DNA from: HB2-32-21 sp040235495
Lineage (GTDB): Bacteria > Pseudomonadota > Gammaproteobacteria > Pseudomonadales > Porticoccaceae
Reading direction: 5' to 3'
DNA: 7,448 nucleotides
NCBI GenBank assembly: GCA_040235495.1
Contig: JBECKV010000142.1
Span: forward strand, 1-7,448
Positions 1 to 5,050 of the stretch are shown piece by piece. The position numbers and the translations under genes are program-made. Each line of letters begins with the position of its first letter. Within the stretch, counting starts at the first letter, position 1. Under the pieces are notes generated by a model. That model had not been told where the DNA came from and ran no database searches. It saw only the letters and a list, made by a program, of their open reading frames with translations.

Positions 1-1153
1 GCGTCACGTAGGGGGCTTGCTGGGGTGGTTCCGTGCCGTAGTCCTCGGAATATTTGAGGTAGTGCTGGTTCATGCGCAGTAACTGGTCGTCCTTGCGATC
101 AAAGGCGAACATCCAGTGGGTCCAGTAGGTCTCGGCGTCGACAAAAACGATACGCGCACTGTAGGGGTGGTTATCGGATTTGGGTTTGATCAAAACGACG
201 TGAGCATCCCGGACTTCCCAACGGGCCTTATGGGGCACCCAGAGGTGGGGGCCGCCGAATTCGGGATTGGTTCTCACATTGGTTGTCGCGAGTACCTTGC
301 GCTTGCCCAGGTACTCCCAGTTATTCTCATAGACCTTGCCGCCGAAGCCCATACTGTCCTCGCGGATCATGTCCATGCCCATCAATTCCCCGGTGCGTTC
401 GGACGCCAGGGTTTTGCGCGGTTTGCGCTCGGAAGGCATATATAGCCAACCGGAATTTTCCTTGTAATGGTCGACGTAGCGGATGGACATGTCCTTGGCG
501 CCCGCCATATCCCGTGGTGAGCGAAATTCCATCACCTGTTTGCTTTGAACTTCTTCGTATCCGGGAACCAGAGAGTGATGGCCATGCGCATAGGTGGCAT
601 TGACCGAGGTGTATTCCATGATGCGGTCGAGTTTGCCGCCTTCGCTACGCAGCCAGGTCACCATCGGCATATCGTAGTCATTGGCGCCCGGTCGCCAGAG
701 CATGTTCTGAATGACTTTCTGACCCGCGTAGGGATCGTCGGCGGAGATTTCCGGGAAAGGAAATCCGCCACCGGTAAAACCGACCAGTGTTCCGGTTGAG
801 TCGATGCTGAAATCCTTATCCGTATTCTCGCCGCCCCAGTCATCCGGTGCCGGATAGTGGCGTGTGGCGGCGATCTCCATATCCATGTTGTCAAAGAAAT
901 AGTATTCCCAGGCGGTGTGGGGGATGTATTTTTCCAACAGCGGACGATCCTTGATGCCCAGATGTTGATTGGGTGCGAGTTGCTCGTTGGCTCCGGGGGC
1001 GTCAGTGATCCAGTTACGCAATGACTGGTAACTCTGGTCCTTGTTGGCATGTACCTGGCTGGACAGGGCTAGAAGCATTATCACGAAAGCGGCGCTGGCA
1101 ATGGCGGTCACGGCGGGTCCGCAGTAGTTTGGCTTTCCAAAAAATGTGTTCAT
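1..1153 (-). CDS. DUF1329 family exported protein (partial, C-terminus beyond window)
   Basis: Reading the minus strand from the ATG at 1153 gives 384 codons with no stop before the window edge, so the C-terminus is missing; full-length family members are usually about 450 residues. Residues 1-36 form a signal peptide: a basic/polar start, a hydrophobic core (AFVIMLLAL) and a likely cut after VHA. The mature part matches the DUF1329 pattern as I know it: an aromatic-rich start (WEYYFFDNMDMEIAATRHY), a glycine-rich FTGGGFPFPEIS segment, then WLYMPSERKPRK and FGGKVYENNWEYLGKRKVL, followed by a HLWVPHKARWEVRD stretch. The fold is thought to resemble outer-membrane lipoprotein-sorting proteins; the family often sits with DUF1302 and RND-type exporters in lipid- or steroid-degrading Gammaproteobacteria, but its biochemical role is not established. 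An AGGT Shine-Dalgarno-like element precedes the ATG. Family assignment is confident, function unknown. Confidence 0.9.
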   Translation of the reverse strand, partial: MNTFFGKPNYCGPAVTAIASAAFVIMLLALSSQVHANKDQSYQSLRNWITDAPGANEQLAPNQHLGIKDRPLLEKYIPHTAWEYYFFDNMDMEIAATRHYPAPDDWGGENTDKDFSIDSTGTLVGFTGGGFPFPEISADDPYAGQKVIQNMLWRPGANDYDMPMVTWLRSEGGKLDRIMEYTSVNATYAHGHHSLVPGYEEVQSKQVMEFRSPRDMAGAKDMSIRYVDHYKENSGWLYMPSERKPRKTLASERTGELMGMDMIREDSMGFGGKVYENNWEYLGKRKVLATTNVRTNPEFGGPHLWVPHKARWEVRDAHVVLIKPKSDNHPYSARIVFVDAETYWTHWMFAFDRKDDQLLRMNQHYLKYSEDYGTEPPQQAPYVT

Positions 1154-1312
1154 AACGCAGTACCTGTATTTGTTTGGCTTCCTCGAAGCCCTGGTTCCAT
1201 CCACCCTCCCTGCGGACTATGACGAGTGCTCTGTTCACGGATTAAACGAGCGAGCCGTTTTTTGCTGGCTATCTGGTTTTGGATCGGTGGCCATCATTGG
1301 CGACCTTTTATA

Positions 1313-1341
1313 AATATATTTCGATAAATGATTTTGATCAA
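1313..1341 (-). promoter_or_regulatory. Predicted sigma70 promoter of the DUF1329 gene
   Basis: On the minus strand a TTGATC -35 box (1336-1341, four of six consensus) is followed by exactly 17 bases and a TATATT -10 box (1313-1318, five of six). The spacer contains TTTATCGAAA. Transcription would start near 1306, leaving a leader of roughly 150 bases before the ATG at 1153. Confidence 0.55.
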
Positions 1342-1396
1342 GCTGAATCTGGCTTCGATAATGGCATCGCGGCGGCTCATCCGACACAGAGGTTGT

Positions 1397-1444
1397 CCTG
1401 CTCTGGCTTTGACAGGTGAACCTGCTCTGGCTTTAACAGGTGAG
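1397..1444. repeat. Two-copy 24-bp tandem duplication
   Basis: Two adjacent 24-base units (1397-1420 and 1421-1444) begin CCTGCTCTGGCTTT and differ at two positions only. Their junction forms the small dyad CAGGT-GA-ACCTG (1413-1424). The unit length is a multiple of three, so both strands read as eight-residue peptide repeats, but I see no gene using them. A minisatellite-like slippage product is the simplest reading. Confidence 0.85.
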
Positions 1445-1495
1445 ACAGGAGTGATGTGTATAAGCGCCAGCCTGAGCCATTTATCTGGGTTCTTT

Positions 1496-1960
1496 TTACT
1501 GTTTTGGCTCTGCCTGAATCGACTCAAGGAATTCGGCCAGGGCAAAAAACCGCATGCGGGTCTCCGCGCCAGTGCCCTCTTTTCGAAAAACCTTGCCCCA
1601 CATCGGCATCTCCCTGGAACCGTGGGCAGCTATCGGCAATTCACCTTCAAGGTAGCGTTTTATCCGCGTTCGCGGAAATGTTCCGCCATTGCGGGCACTT
1701 AACAGCGTCAGATCCGCCGGTGGTGTCTTCAGGGCTGGCCCCGCCGGGCCATCGCCCTTACCGGTCCAGCCATGGCAGGAAACACAAAAGCTCATGTACA
1801 AATCACGGCCCCAATCCACGGCAGGAGTGTCGTCGGCCGCGGCCAGCGTGTTCACTGACAGTGCGAGACTGGCCAGAAATAACAAAGCTGTATTGCTTAC
1901 ATTGCGCCCGCCGAGCCGGCGCTGTCTCTCTGGTCTGGGCAGGTGTCTGGGTTGTGTCAT
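1496..1960 (-). CDS. Periplasmic monohaem cytochrome c
   Basis: This encodes a class I-type c cytochrome of 154 residues from the preferred ATG at 1960. The N-terminus has an arginine-rich segment followed by a hydrophobic stretch (TALLFLASLALSV) and a likely signal cut after LAA, so the protein should be exported by Sec and act in the periplasm. The haem-binding motif CVSCH is at residues 59-63, and MPMWG (118-122) supplies the probable Met axial ligand. GKGDGPAGPAL just after the haem site is typical of small electron-carrying cytochromes. An upstream in-frame GTG at 1990 would add ten residues; I prefer the ATG because a GGGA element lies just before it and the n-region is already long. 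It has its own promoter and precedes the DUF1329 gene on the same strand, suggesting electron transfer linked to a periplasmic oxidation. The partner enzyme is not visible. Confidence 0.9.
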   Translation of the reverse strand: MTQPRHLPRPERQRRLGGRNVSNTALLFLASLALSVNTLAAADDTPAVDWGRDLYMSFCVSCHGWTGKGDGPAGPALKTPPADLTLLSARNGGTFPRTRIKRYLEGELPIAAHGSREMPMWGKVFRKEGTGAETRMRFFALAEFLESIQAEPKQ

Positions 1961-2102
1961 GGAAATTCCCGGGTAATTTGTGGCAAACACCGCTGAACTG
2001 GGCGGGTCAGGCGACCTGTTGGCAAGAGCCGTGATTTCAGATCGCCAGTGAGGTCAGGGGTATCAAACTGTTGATATCGGTGTTGGTGGTGCAGCAAGGC
2101 TG

Positions 2103-2131
2103 AACATAGCGAAGGAATGCACCTGTGTCCA
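2103..2131 (-). promoter_or_regulatory. Predicted sigma70 promoter of the cytochrome c gene
   Basis: On the minus strand TGGACA (2126-2131, five of six to the -35 consensus), a 17-base spacer and TATGTT (2103-2108, four of six to the -10) form a plausible promoter. A very AT-rich stretch just upstream (2131-2160) could act as an UP element. The leader to the ATG at 1960 would be about 135 bases. Confidence 0.5.
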
Positions 2132-2310
2132 TATATATTTAATAATTTCGATAAAAATTGTATTCGTGTCGACGGGAGCGACCGACTTCCTCGGCCTTGA
2201 AGCCACTTGACCGGAGGCCCGATAACGTGTTCATCCAAACATAGCGCCCCGTGTCTTTGGGCACCGGCCGGGCAACCACCAGTGTCGTCGCCGACAGCGC
2301 AAAAATATTC

Positions 2311-2349
2311 TTGCACCGAAAAGGCCCCTGGCTGGTGCAACGCGCACCA
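2311..2349. promoter_or_regulatory. Candidate enhancer-type operator: clustered GCACC half-sites
   Basis: TTGCACC (2311-2317) and GGTGCAA (2334-2340) form a perfect seven-base inverted repeat with a 16-base gap. The second arm is also part of TGGTGC-N5-GCACCA (2333-2349). The cluster ends about 64 bases before the -24 box and roughly 90-130 bases before the expected start of transcription, where activators of sigma54 RNA polymerase usually bind. The half-site resembles the NtrC core TGCACC, but the arrangement is not the canonical one, so the regulator is unknown. Confidence 0.35.
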
Positions 2350-2412
2350 AAAAATAGCATTTTGCCGCCACCGATTGTCTTCGTGAATCATCACCCTCGC
2401 GGTCTGTCACGC

Positions 2413-2428
2413 TGGTCTGAATATTGCT
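2413..2428 (+). promoter_or_regulatory. Predicted sigma54 (RpoN) -24/-12 promoter of the Nif11-repeat gene
   Basis: The 16-mer TGGTCTGAATATTGCT fits the sigma54 consensus TGGYACRN4TTGCW at 10 of 12 defined positions. The near-invariant GG (2414-2415) and GC (2426-2427) are present at the exact required spacing. Transcription would begin near 2439, giving a leader of about 33 bases that contains the Shine-Dalgarno site GAGGTG (2462-2467). I found no equally good sigma70 promoter in this stretch. Confidence 0.5.
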
Positions 2429-2471
2429 TTTTCAGCACTAGTGTTTTCCTTAAGGATCATAGAGGTGCGAG

Positions 2472-3620
2472 ATGACAATAGAGGCCGTAGTCAAATTTTT
2501 TGAAGCGACAGCTGACAATGATGAGTTGCGCAGGGAGCTTGCCGGGATTATCGGTGTTGGAGATGGCAATATCAGCGATTCCGAGGAACTGGACCAGGAT
2601 GAAGTTCAGGCCTTGCTCGGCGGGCGCGGGGTGCTGGTGACGACCTTTGCCGATCAGCGGGGTTTCGCGTTTACCGTCGCCGAACTCAACACCGTGGTAG
2701 GTGTGTTTCAACGCTTCAATGCGGGGGAATATTCCCAGGCCGAACTCGCCAGCGCGCTGGGTCTTAAAGAGGGTGCCGGGTCGACCGATGCCCTCGGCAA
2801 GGGTGTCGGCATCGTTTATCGCGGTATCCCTTACACGGCTGAAAAAGTCAGCTCCCGGGGCATGGCGGTGCTGGAGTTTTTGAAGAAGACGGCGACGGAC
2901 GATCAACTTCGCGATGAACTGGCCGCCCTGATCTCGGTGGGCGACGGCGACATCAGTAGCTTCAGTGAGTTGGACGCCAACGAGCTACAGGTGCTGAAGA
3001 GCGAACGAGGCGCGCTGGTGGCGGAGTTGGCCGCAAAATATGGCTTTGACTTCACCATGTCAGACCTGCTGGCGGTGATGGACCTGTTTCAACGGGTACA
3101 GGCTGGGGAACTCAGCGCGCATGAGTACGAAAAATTTCTGCGCCTCAATGTCAACAGCAGGGATTTCTTCCCGTTTATAGAAAAAGTCAGGGACGTGACT
3201 TTCAAGGGCTTCAAGCACGCCAATGCCGTGGCTTCGAGTTCCTCGGATAATACCCTTCAGGTGGTCAGATTCATGCAAAAAACAGGGACGGACGAGGCGC
3301 TACGGGCCAGGCTGCGGGCGATTATCGGTGGCGACGGTGATATCAGTAAACCCACGGAACTGGATGACAACGAGTCCCTGGCGCTTAGCGGTGAACGTTG
3401 CAGTCAGATTGTTGAACTCGGGGCGGCCTACGGCTTTAGATTTACCGTCAGTGATCTGAACGTGGCCGCGGGCGCATTCCGCCTGGTCAACGCCGGCCAG
3501 CTGTCCGAAGACAGTTGCGCCCGTATTCTGGGTATGAACCGCCTCACGGTGGCCGAGCAGGGAGACTTGTCCAGTGTCGGTAAAACCGCGGGCATGATTT
3601 ATCGCGGCATCCGTTACTGA
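2472..3620 (+). CDS. Triple-repeat Nif11-like domain protein, function unknown
   Basis: The 382-residue product has three repeats with a period of about 130 residues (approximately 1-121, 131-250, 261-382). Each begins with a helix of the Nif11 leader type (VLEFLKKTATDDQLRDEL in repeat 2) and ends its domain with the hallmark LAAKYGFDFTMSDL-like segment, also present as TFADQRGFAFTVAEL and LGAAYGFRFTVSDL. Between these halves each repeat has an acidic insert starting GDGNIS, GDGDIS or GDGDIS and continuing EELD/SELD/TELD. Each repeat ends with a tail: YRGIPY (116-121), FKGFKH (244-249, diverged) and YRGIRY (377-382, the extreme C-terminus). No signal peptide, membrane segment or cysteine cluster is present. 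Nif11-like domains serve as leader peptides of ribosomally made peptide natural products or occur in proteins of unknown role. No Gly-Gly cleavage site or modifying enzyme is seen, so a precursor role is only possible. The ATG follows GAGGTG by four bases. Confidence 0.85.
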   Translation: MTIEAVVKFFEATADNDELRRELAGIIGVGDGNISDSEELDQDEVQALLGGRGVLVTTFADQRGFAFTVAELNTVVGVFQRFNAGEYSQAELASALGLKEGAGSTDALGKGVGIVYRGIPYTAEKVSSRGMAVLEFLKKTATDDQLRDELAALISVGDGDISSFSELDANELQVLKSERGALVAELAAKYGFDFTMSDLLAVMDLFQRVQAGELSAHEYEKFLRLNVNSRDFFPFIEKVRDVTFKGFKHANAVASSSSDNTLQVVRFMQKTGTDEALRARLRAIIGGDGDISKPTELDDNESLALSGERCSQIVELGAAYGFRFTVSDLNVAAGAFRLVNAGQLSEDSCARILGMNRLTVAEQGDLSSVGKTAGMIYRGIRY

Positions 3621-3671
3621 ACCGAACACACCAATAAAATAGAGCCCCAGGCGAGCCACGTTGTTCCGGTA

Positions 3672-3697
3672 ACCAGGCCGGTTTGAACGGGCCTGGT
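3672..3697. terminator. Hairpin between convergent genes, possible terminator
   Basis: ACCAGGCC (3672-3679) and GGCCTGGT (3690-3697) form a perfect GC-rich eight-base-pair stem with a ten-base loop, 51 bases after the stop codon of the Nif11-repeat gene. No T-run follows on either strand, so it is not a textbook intrinsic terminator; it could stop or stabilise the end of the transcript. Confidence 0.4.
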
Positions 3698-3769
3698 CCT
3701 GCCTGGTAAAGAATACCTCCCTTTCGAACCGGTCTTGGCCAGGGCTATCCTCAACGGACGGACTAAGTT

Positions 3770-3787
3770 GTTACCGATGCCGGTAGC
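3770..3787 (-). terminator. Small hairpin just after the sigma factor gene
   Basis: TACCG (3772-3776) and CGGTA (3781-3785) pair around a four-base loop; a T-G wobble and a G-C pair extend the stem to seven pairs. It lies three bases beyond the sigma factor stop codon on the minus strand. The following bases (ACAACTT) are not a proper T-run, so termination is uncertain. Confidence 0.25.
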
Positions 3788-3790
3788 TCC

Positions 3791-4405
3791 CTACAGGGGA
3801 TTTGCGTCTCGCTCCTCGTCGCAGGTTCCACACCAGGCGCTTGCGCCCTGGCGAGGCGACCAGTCGGCAATGCCCGCGGTTTTAGCAAATTCGATTTCGC
3901 AGCAATTCAGAAACAGTTGTCTGAGTTGTGTTCGCCCCCGCTGTACCCGGGATTTCAGCCCGGAGACCGAAAGGCCGAGCTGCTCTGCCGCTTCAACCTG
4001 CGAAACGCCATCGATAGCGACCAGTTCAATGGCCTCCCGGTAGCGCGCGGGCAGGCTTTCGATAAAAGGTAGCAGGCAGCCGGAAAGCTCCCCCAGCGGC
4101 TCGGGATGGTTTTCGTCTTCGACCGCGTTCCCTTCGCCTATTGAAAGGTGATCGTGGAGGTTGTCAGCGATAAGGCCGCTCTGTTCAGCGCGACGGCGCC
4201 GATAATGGTCAGTGATGGCATTGCTGGCCACCCGGTACATCCAGGCGGTTGGTTTATCTGCGTTGGCAAACCGGTCCCGATGTTTGATCAGGCGCAGGAG
4301 AATATCGCCGACCAGATCATCCACCTGGTCGGCGCCTACTCGACGGGCCACGTAAGCCCTGAGCAGGTCGGTAAACCTGGCCCATTCGCGGTTACTGGTC
4401 TCCAC
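3791..4405 (-). CDS. sigZ: ECF-type RNA polymerase sigma factor, SigZ-like
   Basis: A 204-residue sigma70-family factor of the extracytoplasmic-function class. Region 2 (about 10-72) contains ADQVDDLVGDILLRLI and KPTAWMYRVASNAITDHYRRRR, matching the core-binding and -10-recognition helices. Region 4 (about 113-165) contains LPARYREAIELVAIDG and the helix-turn-helix VSQVEAAEQLGLSVSGLKSRVQRGRTQLR. The tail carries Cys168-Cys169 followed by EIEF, as in SigZ-type factors, plus CGTC (192-195) near the C-terminus; these could bind a metal or arsenical, though that is inference. The start is GTG: an in-frame TGA lies six codons upstream and no other start codon falls between, so the choice is forced if region 2 is to be intact. 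It lies 15 bases after the ArsI-like gene, so the two are probably cotranscribed. No anti-sigma factor is seen. Confidence 0.88.
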   Translation of the reverse strand: METSNREWARFTDLLRAYVARRVGADQVDDLVGDILLRLIKHRDRFANADKPTAWMYRVASNAITDHYRRRRAEQSGLIADNLHDHLSIGEGNAVEDENHPEPLGELSGCLLPFIESLPARYREAIELVAIDGVSQVEAAEQLGLSVSGLKSRVQRGRTQLRQLFLNCCEIEFAKTAGIADWSPRQGASAWCGTCDEERDANPL

Positions 4406-4420
4406 GTGTCTAGAACCTTG

Positions 4421-4879
4421 TCAGCAGCATCTCGTGCGCGTTGTTTTGCCGGTGCAGCACGTTTCGTCAGTCCGGGTTTGTTCAGCCTGGGTTTTGTTTA
4501 GGTGAACTTCGGGCGCATCATCGGTAATACGGTACCACTCCCAGCGCATACCCTGGGGGTCCCGCGACCAGACTTTATCCTGGGTGGCGTGGCAGCAGGT
4601 TTCATTGAGCTGGACCCGTTCAAGGATGTTCCTGTCGGAAAAGCGCTTCCTGGCAGCCTCCACCTGTCCGGTCTCGAACACTTCCACGCCCAAGTGATTT
4701 AGACGCTCCGGTGCATTGGGGTTTTCAAACAGCACCAGTTTCAGCGGGGGATGATCAATCGCAAAATTGGCATAAGCATTGCGAACCTTGTGGGGGCGAG
4801 TATCGAACAACCGCGAGTAATAGTCGATGGCTGCTTCGAGGTTATCGACATTGAGGGCTAGTTGCAGGCGTGAGGTCAT
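4421..4879 (-). CDS. arsI: ArsI/CadI family metalloenzyme (VOC fold), probable C-As lyase
   Basis: The 152-residue protein is a vicinal-oxygen-chelate (glyoxalase/dioxygenase) domain. It starts with RLQLALNVDNLEAAIDYYSRLF and has the usual iron-ligand positions: Gln6, His62 in LNHLGVEV, and Glu114 in MRWEWY. Cys95-Cys96 in NETCCHATQDKVW is the vicinal pair that, in ArsI, holds a trivalent organoarsenical so that oxygen can split the carbon-arsenic bond; CadI, named for cadmium induction, is the same family. This points to organoarsenical detoxification, although other thiol-seeking substrates are possible. An unusual C-terminal tail after about residue 124 adds two more Cys-Cys pairs (141-142 and 151-152, the very end). 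The ATG has a strong AGGAGA site seven bases upstream. It leads a probable operon with the sigma factor gene. Confidence 0.88.
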   Translation of the reverse strand: MTSRLQLALNVDNLEAAIDYYSRLFDTRPHKVRNAYANFAIDHPPLKLVLFENPNAPERLNHLGVEVFETGQVEAARKRFSDRNILERVQLNETCCHATQDKVWSRDPQGMRWEWYRITDDAPEVHLNKTQAEQTRTDETCCTGKTTRTRCC

Positions 4880-4912
4880 GGTCTTGTCTCCTGTTGGTTG
4901 TTGTCATCCTTT

Positions 4913-4939
4913 AAGACGCGCGGCGTTTGGAAAAGACGC
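4913..4939. repeat. Direct repeat AAGACGC with 20-base spacing upstream of arsI-like gene
   Basis: AAGACGC occurs at 4913-4919 and 4933-4939, start to start 20 bases, about two helical turns. It lies 34-60 bases upstream of the arsI-like start codon, in the divergent gap, where an operator or an ECF-type promoter element could lie. No promoter was convincing here on either strand. Confidence 0.3.
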
Positions 4940-5021
4940 AAAACCCCCTTTGGTTTTTTCTTTTCTTGCTGTGGTTCACGTCTGGGAGAGCCGCTACACT
5001 GGGTGACAGGCATTATTAATA

Positions 5022-5037
5022 ACGATAAAACGATAAA
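5022..5037 (+). repeat. Tandem ACGATAAA pair just before the thiolase-like gene
   Basis: Two abutting copies of ACGATAAA (5022-5029 and 5030-5037) follow the ten-base palindrome TTATTAATAA (5013-5022) in the leader of the thiolase-like gene. CGATAAA also occurs in the upstream regions of the DUF1329 and cytochrome genes, so it may be a binding site; it could equally be an AT-rich spacer. Confidence 0.4.
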
Positions 5038-5050
5038 CGAGAGGGCTCTT

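Larger units (their letters stand above)
1154..1495. other. Intergenic region between the cytochrome c and DUF1329 genes
   Basis: This 342-base gap has no convincing gene. It holds the DUF1329 promoter and a leader of about 150 bases (1154-1341), a 24-bp tandem duplication (1397-1444) and a Tn5 mosaic-end-like sequence (1452-1470). Short open frames crossing it on both strands have simple repeat-derived peptides (PALALTGE on plus, SPVKARAG on minus) and no ribosome binding site I would trust. No clear intrinsic terminator follows the cytochrome stop codon, so some read-through into the DUF1329 gene is possible. Confidence 0.7.
1961..2471. other. Divergent intergenic region between cytochrome c and Nif11-repeat genes
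   Basis: About 510 bases separate two divergent genes. The left half carries the cytochrome promoter (2103-2131) and an AT-rich tract (2131-2160). The right half carries GCACC/GGTGC half-sites and a sigma54-type promoter for the plus-strand gene. Minus-strand frames at 1957-2394 and 2139-2360 are open, but their peptides lack any family motif, contain unlikely composition and start without a good ribosome binding site, so I do not call them genes. A very diverged small protein cannot be excluded. Confidence 0.65.

Noticed and set aside
1397..1444. Tandem repeat as a CRISPR remnant
   Set aside because: The two copies abut without any spacer, and no cas gene is present.
1456..2034. Plus-strand open frame of 192 codons beginning at the mosaic-end-like sequence
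   Set aside because: It is antisense to the well-supported cytochrome gene, whose CxxCH and signal peptide are clear.
2139..2360. Minus-strand open frame of 73 codons, with a peptide containing KDTGRYVWMNTLSGL
   Set aside because: The peptide looks slightly more protein-like than its neighbours, but there is no recognised family, no Shine-Dalgarno site, and it runs over the half-site cluster. Kept as an outside possibility only.
1957..2394. Minus-strand open frame of 145 codons in the gap upstream of the cytochrome gene
   Set aside because: No family motif, irregular composition, no good ribosome binding site, and it overlaps the cytochrome start and two predicted promoter regions.
2457..2906. 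Minus-strand frame of 149 codons opposite the Nif11-repeat gene
   Set aside because: Antisense shadow; the plus strand has periodic repeats, a proper ribosome binding site and a promoter candidate.
2553..3375. Acidic GDGxIS inserts of the Nif11-repeat protein as canonical EF-hands or dockerin loops
   Set aside because: The acidic residue needed at loop position 12 is absent when aligned from the first Asp, and flanking helix spacing is wrong. Metal binding remains possible but is not shown.
4940..4966. AAAACC-CCCTTT-GGTTTT followed by a T-rich stretch as an intrinsic terminator on the plus strand
   Set aside because: The stem is short and AT-rich, and no plus-strand gene ends upstream, so there is nothing for it to terminate.
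4898..5050. 51-codon upstream extension of the thiolase-like gene
   Set aside because: The extension is basic and low in complexity, unlike family N-termini, and crosses the probable regulatory region; the ATG at 5051 has a clear Shine-Dalgarno site.
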